The translations under genes and the position numbers were made by a program. The notes under the pieces are model-generated. The model did no database searches. It saw nothing but the letters and a program-made list of their open reading frames with translations, and had not been told where the DNA came from. Below are positions 1 through 11,895 of a DNA stretch of 64,000 nt, piece by piece (position 1 is the first letter of the stretch; the number at the start of each line of letters is the position of its first letter). The DNA comes from Carallia brachiata (taxonomy: Eukaryota > Streptophyta > Magnoliopsida > Malpighiales > Rhizophoraceae), in the NCBI GenBank assembly GCA_021464245.1, contig JADCRB010000025.1:1708193-1772192 (forward strand), given 5' to 3'.

Positions 1-772
1 CAGTCGAATCGGTATTTGAATCGGTATTTACTTATATATATATATATATATATAAGTAATTTAAAAAAATAATACTTATATATGGTCGGGCACCAATTAA
101 ATCGATCAGACTGACTGGTTCGATCCGATTCTAACAACACTGATTGTATCACATAAAGTAAATTAACGTGACTTCTACACTTTCTGAATCTTCATCGTCG
201 ACCAATCTGATGGTTTTGGTCTTTCGGTTCGGTATAGCTACAAGGATGGAAGAATCAACCAAGGAATCACACACTACATGAAAATTCCTATCGCCCTATG
301 GATTCCAATCCGAAATAAAGTACGACAACACAACTTCGACCTTGCAATATTAGAGCCAACGTTCTGCTGTGAAGAGCAGAACTTCCATCTTGTGACAATT
401 ATCTTGAATGGGAATTTGACACTTGTTCAGCTTTACAATTGGGCGTTCTCTTTGGAACTAAGCTGATTTCTAACTCTACATGTTGCATCATTAGAGGTAA
501 AAATATATATATATAAGTAATTTCGTTTAAATAGTATCAAATTTGTAATAATTTTATCTAACAATTATCATTTTTTTATTATTATTAACTTGAATTCAAT
601 CATACAATATATATATCACTTTAAAGCTCTTTATATATAAAACTCTTAAAGTTTTTTTTAAAAATAAAAAAAAAAACAGAGAGCAAAGGGATAACCCCAA
701 GTTTGATCCTAAACTCTTCTAGATTTTGGTAACTTGGTCCCAATCAAAACATGTTGAACACTCTCAATGTGA
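1..772. other. AT-rich spacer, no gene seen
   Basis: No coding segment is recognisable. A (TA)n microsatellite lies near 33-52 and further TA-rich and homopolymer tracts occur around 505-665. The only open frame (278-466) has no recognisable motif. Confidence 0.6.
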
Positions 773-775
773 ACA

Positions 776-3696
776 CACTACAACAAATTGGTGAATCGGC
801 GACTATTGTTTTTGCGACTAATCGAAATTTGTCTCTAAATGTTAGGTTTTTGCGACTATTTATGGAGATAGTCGCCTAATAGTACGAAAATAAAGCCGCC
901 AACATTTTCGTTCGAGCGGGCTACTTTGGGAAGCCTTTTGGCGACTAAATATTTGATTAGACGCAAAATATTCATTGTTTTGCGACTAAATACTTAATTA
1001 GACGTAAGAAATATCATTGTTTCGCGACTAAACAGGTATTAGTCGCTAATAATTATAGCTTTTGCGACTCCTTTTAAAATTAGTCGACTAATATTGTAGG
1101 GATTTTATGACTACTTTTCTTATTAGTCCCTAAAACGCTAAAATATAAATTAATTAAATCCATATATTAACAAATGTTTGATTTTCATAATTTTAGCATT
1201 TTCATCCTCGATTGCAGATGCTTGGGTTAATTAGAATCACTTTCTTCGTATTTCTCAAAAAAAAAAAAAAGAATCACTTTCTTCGTCTCTCTCTCTCTCT
1301 CTCAAAAGTGCTAAAACCATTTTCATCGATTGAGGACGGCACGCGACGCGACGAACGTAGCGAGGAGGAATCAGTTTCGTTATAGGTATGCGAGGCTTCT
1401 CCCTCTCTCTCTATCTTACTGTCTCTTTTTGTCTCCCTCTCTCTCTCTATCTGGATCTATCTCTTTCTCGCTTTGTGTCTTGATTCACTTATGTTGCCAA
1501 TTTTTAATTGTTCAGTTCAAATTTTGAATTTGGGAGAACAGCCGATGGTGTGTTGGCAGACAAAAGAAGCTTTGGAAACACAAGTTTGGAGTGTATAGGT
1601 ATGAAAATTACTCAAAGCCATTAAAACCCAAATTTGTTTTGCGAAAGTAATGGCTGCAATGTTTCAGATTACCCAAATAGTGAAGAAAACCCAGATTACC
1701 CAAACGGCCAAGAAAACCCAATATACTAGATTTCCCAAACCAACAACGACCGGGACAATGGTGCGAGGGCACTGCCATAGGCGCAATCATACTCGATCTG
1801 TTTTCGGCTTTGGCATCTACCCTTTCTCCCTTGGTAATTTCGCGGTTCTTATCTTTTGTTTTTGAATTAAATTGCTATTAATTTTTTTTTAGTTTAAAAA
1901 TTAATATCGAACTGGCCGTTTTCAAATTTTGGGAAATTATGGTTAATTATACCTAATAATTAGTTGGAATAATATTGTAGAGATGCCCATTTGTGAAGTG
2001 TTTGCCAAATAAAACGACAACCTAACACTGATGATGTTATTTATTTCTCAGGATTATTATTATAGATTGTTTTGGCGTTACATATGTCGGCTCTCAAATT
2101 TTGGTGATGTTTGAATGAGTGAAATAATTTAATCCGTAAGTTATATAAATCTATGTCCTTGTACCTTTACTGTTTTAGGTATAGGAATTGTTTGTCTGTG
2201 CTTGTGGACAGTGCATTTTTTTTCTGTTGTAATATATCCCCACTTTGCCTGTAATTTGCAGGACCCTCTTAAGCTAGATATTGTTATTAGCTTTCCAGAT
2301 CATAGTTTCCATCTCTGATTTGACACCTGGTGTCTTGTGCTTATTATTGGATTGTGCTTTTCATTTATGTTTTTAATTGATGTGTTTGTTGAATGGAATG
2401 GCTTTTAAGGTTATGTTTCTGGGTTTATATGAGGGATTTTAGGTCCTTGTTCCACCTTCACAATACAATCCTCTTGATGTGCCTACTCACTTGGGTTGTG
2501 ACTGAGGAAGATTCCAGCACTGTTGGACTTAATTCAAATGAGGCTATTTTAAGGGAATGCTGTAGAAACAGAGTTCAACAAAATGAAAATCATAATCCAG
2601 GCTCAAAGAAAAAGAGCAAAGGAATAGCTGCTTCAGGTACCTCTGGTAAGCTCAAGGCTTTAAATTTTCCTGCGTCAATTCTAAGGATTGAGAGCTGGGA
2701 GTTATTTGCATTATGCTATAAATCAAATTTTGAGTTTCAAGTTATGGATTATAGTATTATTTTCCTTCAAGTTGTTGATACATTTTTTTTTCTAGTACAA
2801 AGTCAAGATATGAAGGGGATTTGGTGGCAAAGTGTTACTTTGCGAAGCATGAGCTTGTATGGGAAGTTCTTGAAGGTGGTTTGAAGAGCAAGATAGAAAT
2901 ACAGTGGTCTGATATTACGGCTTTGAACGCAAACTGTTCTGAGAATGGACCTGGCAGACTAGATGTTGCAGTGATAAATTTACTTGTATTGTGTCTGCTA
3001 GAGTATGTTTATGTGCTACACCTGTTACTTTCCTTTTCTTTTGTAAAGTATACAACTGATGACATTTTATGTACTTTGTTATTTTTTTCTCTTTTGTTAT
3101 GCGAATCTTAATATATTAATTAATATTAATGTTTTTTCCTATGACAATTTGAGTTTTTAATTTCATACGTTTGTTGGAACATTTAAACAGACAAAATAAA
3201 TAACAAGGAAAAAAAAATATTTGCCTTTTGCGACTATTTAACATTTTAGTCGCCAATAGTGTTGATTTTAGCAACTATCTAACATTCTTAGTCGCAAATA
3301 CTGTTGACTTTAGCGACTACATTCACCATGTGGTCGCCTATAAACAAAACCTTGCGCAACAAATCAAATGATTAGTCGCCAATAAATGGTGTGGTTTATG
3401 GGATGTTGTTCCACAATTAGCGACTAATTTTAGAGCGTAGTCGTCTATTAGTTGTTTTTTTAGCGACTACTTACTAGTAGTCGAAAAAAAGTTATTTTTA
3501 GCGACTAATTATCAATAGTCGCTAAAAATAAGAATAGGCGACTATTCACAATTTTAGTCTCCAAAATCAATCCACGACTGCGTTTAGGCGACTACTGTGG
3601 CGACTAATTTTTTTAGTCATAAATTTTTTTGGCGACTAAAATTGTACTTTTAACGACTAAAAAAATAGTCGCTAATTGCCTTTTTTTTTTGTAGTG
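776..3696. mobile_element. Non-autonomous CACTA (En/Spm-type) DNA transposon
   Basis: The element starts CACTACAACAAA at 776 and ends TTTTTTGTAGTG at 3696, which are CACTA-type terminal inverted repeats. It is flanked by the 3-bp target-site duplication ACA (773-775 and 3697-3699), the length made by this superfamily. Both subterminal regions (about 800-1130 and 3220-3670) are crowded with copies of the short motif GCGACTA and its complement TAGTCGC in both orientations; such arrays bind the transposase in known CACTA elements. No transposase frame is present in the 2.9 kb, so the copy would need a transposase from elsewhere. The interior carries a piece of a host gene, described separately, so this is a Pack-CACTA element. 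Confidence 0.9.
2500..2975 (+). pseudogene. ASG1-like gene fragment captured inside the CACTA element
   Basis: Two exons of a plant ASG1-like (ALTERED SEED GERMINATION 1, At2g24100 family) protein are recognisable. The first runs from about 2500 to 2700 and reads SSTVGLNSNEAILRECCRNR then SGKLKALNFPASILRIESW. A donor GT follows at 2701, an intron of about 95 bases ends in a T-rich tract and AG at 2794-2795, and the second exon from 2796 reads SRYEGDLVAKCYFAKHELVW then LKSKIEIQWSDI. The two halves join in one frame across the splice, so genomic DNA with its intron was captured, not cDNA. The family tail after LDV is missing. The fragment lies on the plus strand near the right end of the element. 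Molecular function of the family is poorly known, and none is claimed for the fragment. Confidence 0.75.
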
Positions 3697-4762
3697 ACAG
3701 GAGGTTAATGAGGCGAGCAGAGATCATGGACAGAGAGCATGCTGGGTTCTTTGGGATTTCTAAAGATCTTTCAACATCATGACAACCCCCGCTAAATAGG
3801 CGGGACTTGCTATATACAATGATATATGTGGCTATTTTCAGGCTAGATGTGTAAGATGTAGTTAGTTTTGTCTTTCCTAATGTTCACAAAAACAAAACGT
3901 AAACGGAAAAACAAAACATCAACATAAAAAAAAAAAAAAAATCTTTCAACATCAAATTCTCACTATTTATCTATTAGAAAAGAAAAAAAATGGCCTCGTA
4001 GTAAGCCTTGGATCTCCTTGATTTATCTCCCTAGCTCATGCCCGGATCTCCAATTTCCTTTCTTCAACGTCGTTGGCCATGGACTTACTTTCGATGACAC
4101 TCGGGTTGCGCCTCTTGGCTCTTGAAAAGTGCCTACTTCACAGTTCACATGAATCACATTCCCTAATCGTTACTTTGGCTTCTTTCTACGAAGTTTATAC
4201 TATTGCATGCATATACACTGCCAAGCCAGTCACCTGCAAAAAGACATGAATGTGGTACAGAGAGCAATGTGGAAGAGACCAATGGTTACTTTCTTGCAGA
4301 GTTTCGCTATAGTATTTGTTTACAACATTGTAGCAGGAGGGATGTTGGTCTTGTGGGCAGTCTCTCTTGGAGAAGGTAGAGGTGACGAGACCGTTGGAAT
4401 TGTGATTCTTGTCGCTCGCTTGATCTCATACGTTGTGGGGTTCATGTATAACACCGTTGCTTGGCATTTGGCTACTGTGGTTTCAGTTCTAGAAGACAGT
4501 TACAGGATGAAAGCCATGATGAACAGCAAGAACCTGATAGAGGGTATAGCATTGCTGTTTTCATCATACTTGGAATAGGTTTCGTTTCCATCCAAGTCTT
4601 GTATGAGAGTTTTGTGGTGCTTGGCTGGCCGGAACTTAGTGTCGAAGTTAGAATTGGAATTGGAATTCTCTGCTTCATTTGCTGTTTAAAGTCGTTCTGT
4701 TCGGTCTTGTTATACAAATAACGTTGTATTCACTGTACAAATCCTACCAACATCAACATCAG

Positions 4763-4961
4763 TGTTGGAATATAAAATATAAAATCTTATATTATAAAAA
4801 AAAGAAGAGTAAAGTAATATATAAGTGTAATTTAAAAACCATAACTTAAAATTTAAGGTTTTAGATAAAATGTGGTGTCTAAAAACTCATTTAATATTAC
4901 TTATTCTTCCCTCTTATTATTCGTTTAAGTTATTAAGTCTATACTTATACAAATCTTTACA
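4763..4961 (+). repeat. 5' terminal repeat of the TRIM
   Basis: 199 bp, TG...CA ends, directly followed by the primer-binding-site-like sequence. Confidence 0.88.
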
Positions 4962-5125
4962 TAGTATTAGAGTTTGAATGTTACTGCCTCTCACAATTAA
5001 TGGTGAACTAGAGCGCTCAAATGAGCTGATCCAACCCAAGTGATTTGGACTTTTGTTGTTTGTTCACGTTGTAACTCAAGTGAATTGGGTCCATCAAGTG
5101 AGTTGAGTTTTTGCGTGAGAGGGTA

Positions 5126-5325
5126 TGTTGAAGTATAAAATATAAAAGTCTCATATTGAAAAAAAGGGAGAAGTAAAACAATATATAAGTGTAGTTTAAA
5201 ACACATAACTAAAATTTTAAGATTTTAAGTAAAATGTGGTATTTAAAAATCTATTTAGTATTACTTACTTCTTACCTCTTGTTATCCATTTAAGTTATTA
5301 GGCCTATACTTATAAAATCTTTACA
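5126..5325 (+). repeat. 3' terminal repeat of the TRIM
   Basis: 200 bp, TG...CA ends, diverged copy of 4763-4961, followed by the ATCAG duplication. Confidence 0.88.
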
Positions 5326-5430
5326 ATCAGTACATAGATAAGTCTCCTTAGCATGCCAAGTTGAGAGCTATTTTGGAGAGTATGTTCCCCGCGATTTCAT
5401 TGCTGTTCAAACGGAACAAACTCATAAAGG

Positions 5431-6023
5431 ATAATGGATGCAACTTACACTTCTTTTTCGATATGGATATCGTTGTTATTATTTTGCCGATAGTCAAGTA
5501 GCTTAGACTTCGCCCTTATTTTCTGATTCGTTAAATGAGAGAGGCGCTCTCTATTAAGCCTCTTAATAATGAAATTGAATTCATCATGACACAGAGAGAG
5601 AGAAAGAGAGCGAGAGAGAGAAAAATGCTACGCCCTTTGACCAGAAGTACAGCATTGAAATTCATATTGGCTGCAAGTGTGTAACAATTCAGACGGTGGT
5701 TCTATGACAAAAAGGCTTTTGGAGCTCTCAGCATAAATTTATGCAGTTCATGCTAAAATTTCTTGACTCAGGTAGAAGCAGAAGAAAGCTAAGTCATTTT
5801 GTTGGCCTAATTTTCTCTTCGCTTGACTCTAGAATAGAAGATTAGTCGGCAAATTGGAACAAAAATAATTTCTTTTTGAATATGCCATTAGCAGGAAAAA
5901 AGCCTTCCTATATGAGTTTCAATGACAAAAATGTAAAACAATCTTCCCAGTATTACAATAAGGTAAAGATAAAATGACACAAAGACTGTATATATGATTG
6001 TCTATAGTACAAACAATCACACT
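5431..6023. other. Spacer with GA-rich simple sequence
   Basis: A short (GA)n-like tract lies at about 5590-5622. No coding similarity or structured element was recognised. Confidence 0.5.
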
Positions 6024-6042
6024 GAGGTGGGGAGAAGAATGA

Positions 6043-6415
6043 AAACCCATGGCTATATTGTCTAGCAATTCAAGGTGCGTTGGTTATGGCCCTCACTATG
6101 CAGGTCTCAGATATCATTGTTGAATCTGATTGTCTTTTGGCTGTTAAGGCCATCACCTCAGCACCATCTACTTATACAACCATGGGTCAGTTGGCTGGCG
6201 ACATTAGACATATAGCCATGGGTTTTCATTCTTGTGTCTTTAGGCATGTCCCTGGATTAGCTAATGCAGTCCCATATGGTCTTGCAAGGGCTGCACCTAA
6301 TTCAGAGGGAGAGATAGATTGGCAGCAGGACAGCCTTCGGATGTTTACATTTTAATTGGTCGTAGGTAAGAAGCAATTATAAATAAAATGCAGTATTATT
6401 CTCAAAAAAAAAAAA
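6043..6415 (+). mobile_element. 5'-truncated L1-type LINE tail with target-site duplication
   Basis: The frame at 6080-6355 reads VSDIIVESDCLLAVKAI and ends FRHVPGLANAVPYGLARAAP, the C-terminal half of the RNase H domain found at the end of plant L1 ORF2. A short 3' UTR and a run of 12 A (6404-6415) follow. The insert is flanked by a 19-bp duplication with one mismatch, GAGGTGGGGAGAAGAATGA at 6024-6042 and GAGGAGGGGAGAAGAATGA at 6419-6437. This is the expected product of target-primed reverse transcription with 5' truncation. It lies just downstream of the RGLG-like gene. Confidence 0.88.
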
Positions 6416-6769
6416 GACGAGGAGGGGAGAAGAATGATGAAAAAAACAAACTTGGGGTCACATGATCCTAGGGCTTTAACTTTAAATTCTTTATTGACTG
6501 GTCTTTTGGTAATTTTTCTTAGAGAAAGCATAAAATTTTAAGACAAATGTAGGTATATTATCTCAGAATCATCTTCTGACCTTTAAGAAACAGCAACTTC
6601 TGTCATGTGTGGCCAAGGGCACAGCTTTTACAGACTAAATGCTCAATGCCTTTACCAAGGCTGGTGAGAGTGGGGAAGCACTCTGTCTTCATGAACCGAT
6701 ATGTAGCGCTATGGTAATGACGCTTTCCAACATTTTTTGATAATGAACATCCAGGAAGCATAACTTGCA

Positions 6770-9700
6770 CTAAGTGAACAGCCTCAGACGTTGTGTTATG
6801 GGTTTCCGGCACAAGGGGCAAGATGAGATGGTTGCACCACATTCTTTGCAAGTCTTCCACATGGAAAGAATGAGTAAACAGAGACGCCATTAGTGAATTC
6901 CAATGCAATACACCATCATTTTCATAACCACAATACACTATAATTTTCATAACCATTACAATCTCTCCTAATTTTTTCCTGTACGGTATCCTATGAAAGC
7001 TATACATTTTGTGATAATTAATTCTCTCTATCAAGCATCATAGGGGAAATCAAAACGAAATATAAATGCAGTAACTCAAAGTCTCCTCATTTCAATTATT
7101 TTAGGTAACTGGTTATTTCCATTTTTATTGGTAACATCCTTTGCTGGAAAGGGCATCGCTGTGCACAAGGCTCTAGCATTTGTGGGGCTTGGAGAAGAGT
7201 TAGAAATATGCAGCCTTACCCTTATTTTCACAAAGAGGTTGCAGCAGCATCTTGAACCTATGACCACAAGGTCACAATGGAGTATGGCAAAATGGATCAG
7301 AAAAAGGAAAACTGATATCCATTTGGTAACACTAACCAGTTTGACATAAGCCTGGTTATGATGAGTTGAAATGAGTTAAGAAGTTGCCAAGAAAGGACTG
7401 TCGGGGCATTGAGTGATGGAGAAATTGCACATAATACCAAGGTCACTTTTACTAAGAATCCTTGTTTCTACCGTTTATTATCCTAGTTCTCATTCCTTCC
7501 AAACCATTTGTAACAAGTCTAGACATGCCTCTGGCGGACACTGTTTAGGACAATATGAAAATTTTCAGGATGTTGCATGAAAAAAATGGGTCCAGTTCTT
7601 GCGAGTTAGCCACTTTCATTTGGGTATTGGAATAATGCTATACAAGTTATTTCTGTCAGAAATTCCTTTCAATTTAACTCCAAAAAAAGATAACAACTTA
7701 ACATAATGCATTTGAATTATATCTTTGCATGACCAATTTGATTTAAGTGCACTTACCGTATGACCACATCCAAAGGCCATGTCTTTTGGATTTGTCAAGC
7801 AAATGGGGCAAACCTTGAACAGCAAAACTCATATGTCAAAAACACATCCACCTGATGAAGGAGAGATTCAAAGGAATAAAACATACCGTTCCACTCGTGC
7901 TGTTTGTTCAACTGTTTCAAAGCTTGTAATTTGTGGAAACGATTTAACTTCATTATCGTGATCAATAACTTCCTGCGGAGGTGGAAGTGGCCTTGTATGT
8001 GGACCGCTATGTCTACTGCATAAACACAATGGTATAATTAGGACTCCTCAAGTTGATGGCAGATATTAAACAGAAAATGCAGGGCTGGCTTACTTGACAG
8101 GATTCAAAGTTTGAGTGGCTCTATACTGAAGGGAATTTCCATGAGGGCAGCAAGTGCAAAGGCTGTTTCTTTCTTAGACTGTTCCGAGTTCCCAGACATG
8201 ATTTTTGTGAAGTTGACAAACTAAGAAAGGAAAACAAAAATTAAAACGGAAAAAAGAGATTGACTAGATGGCACTAGTGCGTCAAAACTTACATGAAATG
8301 ATGCAAAACAATCAATTTTCAAGCTCGAACATAAACAAATCGATTTATTTCAAATGCTGTGATTACAAAAAATAATATTGGAATAGGTTGATGTTTTCTG
8401 AAATACTAGAGGAGTGAAAACTTGAGTAAACAGCTTCAACATAACAATTCCAACTCTTGAAGAAATGAGCAGCAGCAGAGCCTGGAACACAAGGTTTTTT
8501 TTTTTTTTTTAATGTATACAGTAATAAAAAAATGTCCACACAAACAATCACCTCCAAAAAAACTGCTCCAAAAAAAAAAAAAAAACCTGCAAGAAGGTTG
8601 ATAGATTTCATTCATTCAATAAGAAATGATGCCATCCCCTTATATAACCATTATGGGGTTCTCTAAAATTCACAGGCATCATTTTGTATGTAACATCTAC
8701 ATACAACTTACGATTTGCTACGCAAGACCAATGCAAACAACAACAGCAAAACTTTTATGGTGCAGTAGAATGTGTCAAAGAAATCCTGTAGACAACATTA
8801 TCATATAAGTCCCATAAACAAGATCAATGGGTTCCTTACTAGAGAAAAAACATTCAGGTCTTAATCCAGTTTGCAAACCAATATTACCTACTTTCTCTTA
8901 AAAATTTTCGGGATGTAGTGACTTGATAGTTACTTGTTATTCAGTACGTCTCACAAACCTGGAAGTTGTCAAATGCCCGCTGAGGAATGTTATCATCAAA
9001 TTGTTGCATTGCATCCCATGGTCCATCCCCCACTCCAACCAAAACAATGGAGAGGGGATAGTGACTGTTTATCAGATTGCCAAAGATCAAAGCAAGAAAA
9101 CTGCAATTATACCTCTGGGTTACAAATGAACTTACTTTACCTAGCCATTACTATGGAGTTTATAGTTGCTTGTTCTTGTGCGCTGTGTCTTCCAGCTGGA
9201 GGGTCAGGATTTCCGACCTACCATTCATCAAACATGAAGAAAGAAAGAATTTTAAATTAAATTGAAAAACAAAAAAAATATAAAGCAATTCCAATCTACC
9301 TGTCCGTCTGCAATAATGACAAGGACATGATATTGTCCATGGTTTTGCTCTACAATATCGACTGCTGCATCAATTATCGGGGCAAAAGAAGTTGGACCTA
9401 CAATGCGCACAACAAAATAAATTTGCTACTACCACAACTGATTTCATTTTTCTTGATAATTACGCGTACAAAAAGAATCACTGCAACGTTTAGGACCCCA
9501 TATTTTAGGGTTTTCTGTTTTTCACATGGATGCAGAGCTGACAATAGAAATGGATATATATTAATGTTCCAGTCTAACAGAGAAAAAAAGGGGGACACCT
9601 TTGGATATACAAGTTATTCCTTTTCTCCAACAGAGTAACTAAGAACTATGTTATAGAACTTATTCCAGAAACAAGATTCTATTCTTGCCTGATGTCCTCC

Positions 9701-11895
9701 ATGGACCTCACTTGGACAATATTTTCTGCCTACTGGTGGTACTGTTATTCCTATGGGTTGCAAATTCCAAAAGGAACAACATTAACCTCTAAGTGCCCGT
9801 GTCCTGAGATCCTGATTACTCCACTAATGAAATTAAACTGTGCTGAAGCAGGTGCTTTCCTTTATAGGTTGGGTAATTGCTCATTTTTTCCAACCATGAT
9901 TGCAAGAACATTGTCCAACATGAATACATGCTCAAAGCATAGTGATTTGTAGCTTAAGCTATCTCTAAAGAAACCATATTCACTCTCCTTTTTTCACAAA
10001 ACAAATTACTTAGGCCATGAAAGCAACTAGCAATAACCTAACCATGACAGAATTCCAGAGCCACTTAGCGGCTTAAAGGTACATGGAATATATGGACAAT
10101 CAAATTATGAAGAAAAAATAGCGATGTGAAACAAACTTTAGGAAAAATAAGAAGCATGGAGACGATTGTAAGAAACCTGACAATTTCAAGTGTGGAACTA
10201 TCTCTCTGTATCGTGCCAGAACTTCCTCAAAACCATGACAAGGTCGATGATCAGGATAAAAGCTGAATACGTATTTATCACAAGTTGATGCTGTCAGAAT
10301 AAAAGAAAATAGGAAGGAAAATAAATCACACAACCAGTCCGCTAAAGAATTCGATGCAAAGTTTGTACTAGAGACCAGTAAGTGCATTAACTGTCACCAA
10401 ATCCAAAACAAGGTATCAAGTTGTCTTCATCAAAGGGAGACAAAGTACGGCCAATAATAGAGATTGCTTGCTCATAGGGATTTGGTGAGCTGCCGATTGT
10501 ATGGAGACTCTTGCGGCGAAACGAATGCCTCCCTATACATTGGGACAGAAATTTTTTTTTTCCACTATTAGAATTCAGAAAATTGCAAAAATTTTTGGTC
10601 CTCAAAGGAAAAGAAAAGTCACCTGTCCATTCATTACTCTTAGTGAAGTCAATACCAAGTATCAAATTTGACGATTCAAGACCAGCTTCTCTCAGTGCAG
10701 AAACAACCTGAGAATGGACAAATTTGTTCACACTAGACACGTTCTCTTTCTATTATGTACAAAATAAGCTAAGAACTATCCCAATAAACAAGAATGAAAC
10801 ATTTTTAGTTTGCGGACTTCATCTTTTCATTAACCTTTTGATTGCATTGTCATTTCTGTTTGAGTGTATATTGTTTGTCCAGTCAATGACATTCATCTTT
10901 TATTTCAGCTTACAAACCATACCAGCTAGCACTAATGTATTGATGCCCTATCACACGATATCCACTTTATGAGTTCAAACAAGTCAAATGTTTAGAGTTA
11001 TCAATAATGTCCAAAATATGGGGAGGGAGACAACTCATGTGCAACCCCCATTTCCCTGCCTTCCCCTGCCTCATCCTACTACATTCCAAGATGAGAAAAG
11101 GAAAAAAAAAAAAAAAAAAAAGATCAACAAACAAGAAAAAGGATAAGAATTGTTCCTAAAATAATAATTTGGTGTCGTCCCTCCAAATTCCTAATCAGTG
11201 TAATTTGTTTATAATAATGAAATTCCGCTTAGATATTGTATCTCAACTTCACAATTGCAGACCGCTTCATTGGCCTAAACCTCTGTTGCCTTTCACTGAA
11301 TTTTCCAACAGCAATCTTATGAGCTGAATTCCATTAACAGAGCCACAAATTGCTTCAACACACAAAAATCAGTACAGATGACACGACTCCTATAATGAAA
11401 TAATTCCCTATGAACTAAGATTCATCAGTTCTTCCTGCTTTCTCGGACAATACAATTTAAATTTCAACTGGGATTGGAGAAAAAAAAATTATTAAAAGAA
11501 ATATTGGCACACAAAAGACCACAAAAATATCATAATTGTCAACCAAAACTTTTTCAACACTGAGTATAGAGAGCTGGTTGCCATACTGTGCTCGATTCTA
11601 AGAAACCACATATATAACAAGAGAACTAGAAATCTGACCGAAAGAGCAAGCAGACAGATGCTTATATCTCATTAAACTCTGGACCGAAAAGTGAGAAACC
11701 AGAAGCTCAAAAAGAAGGTGGGGTGGCAGGTACCTCTTCCAAGGAGTTGAAATTGTCAGCTATAAAAGTGGGTTGCCGCCTGTTTCCGTATATATTCTGA
11801 GCATGAGCATGGGCCATCGGATTTGAGCTTCCTGCATAATAATTTGTTGGTTGCGCATCCACATCATCATCAAAACTCGATTTCTCATTCCCCAT
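6770..11895 (-). CDS. RGLG: RGLG-type copine/RING E3 ubiquitin ligase, 11 exons, two frame breaks
   Basis: Exons, in coding order: 11734-11895, 10623-10707, 10392-10532, 10177-10290, 9300-9397, 9141-9217, 8959-9064, 8094-8220, 7887-8015, 7757-7813, 6770-6853. All introns are GT-AG. The start MGNEKSS suits N-myristoylation, known for RGLG proteins. A copine-like vWA domain follows ([62 protein letters not shown]). A C-terminal C3HC4 RING is split over the last two exons ([19 protein letters not shown], then TCKECG and CPLCRKPI). RGLG proteins are ligases acting in hormone and stress signalling at the plasma membrane. Expected length is about 393 residues. Two one-base losses break the frame: in exon 8 near 8128-8132 (within PFQYR of the family) and at the end of exon 9 near 7887. 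Taken literally, translation stops before the RING. It could be a pseudogene or a gene with assembly indels. Confidence 0.88.
7129..7290 (-). mobile_element. Au-type SINE in the last RGLG intron
   Basis: Read on the minus strand, the segment contains CATTGTGACC, then the tRNA-type B box GGTTCAAGA, then CTCTTTGTGAAAATAAGG and GTAAGGCTGC, and ends GCCTTGTGCACAGCGATGCC followed by CTTT. This order and wording match the widespread plant Au SINE consensus as I remember it. Point differences are many, so the copy is old. No clear target duplication was found. Confidence 0.7.

Larger units (their letters stand above)
4763..5325 (+). mobile_element. TRIM (terminal-repeat retrotransposon in miniature), complete
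   Basis: Two direct repeats of 199 and 200 bp (4763-4961 and 5126-5325), both starting TGTTG and ending TTTACA, flank a 164-bp interior. Immediately after the first repeat, TAGTATTAGAG (4962-4972) resembles the initiator-Met-tRNA primer binding site TGGTATCAGAG. Just before the second repeat lies a short purine-rich stretch ending GAGAGGG (5117-5123). A 5-bp target-site duplication ATCAG flanks the whole (4758-4762 and 5326-5330). There is no coding capacity. All the hallmarks of an LTR element are present within 563 bp, so this is a TRIM. The two repeats differ at many positions, which argues for an old insertion. Confidence 0.9.
3985..5430 (+). pseudogene. Decayed multi-pass membrane protein gene, split by a TRIM element
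   Basis: The segment 4140-4720 encodes, over at least three reading frames, pieces typical of a plant-specific hydrophobic protein family (At1g31130/At4g19950-like transmembrane proteins). They include SFAIVFVYNIVAGGMLVLWA, VVSVLEDSYRMKAMMNSKNL and GIGFVSIQVLYESFVVLGW. Frame changes are needed near 4215-4250, near 4540 and near 4690-4720. After the TRIM (4763-5325) the same family resumes with VESYFGEYVP at about 5360-5390, matching the conserved C-terminal region. The TRIM therefore inserted in the former coding sequence. The family assignment is from memory of the family's look; the pseudogene status is clear from the breaks. Function of the family is not established. Confidence 0.65.

Noticed and set aside
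6603..7034. Open frame on the minus strand ending in a CKSC-like motif, resembling a copia gag-pre-integrase fragment
   Set aside because: It overlaps, in another frame, the last RING exon of the RGLG-like gene (6770-6853); the motif is short and falls in its 3' UTR.
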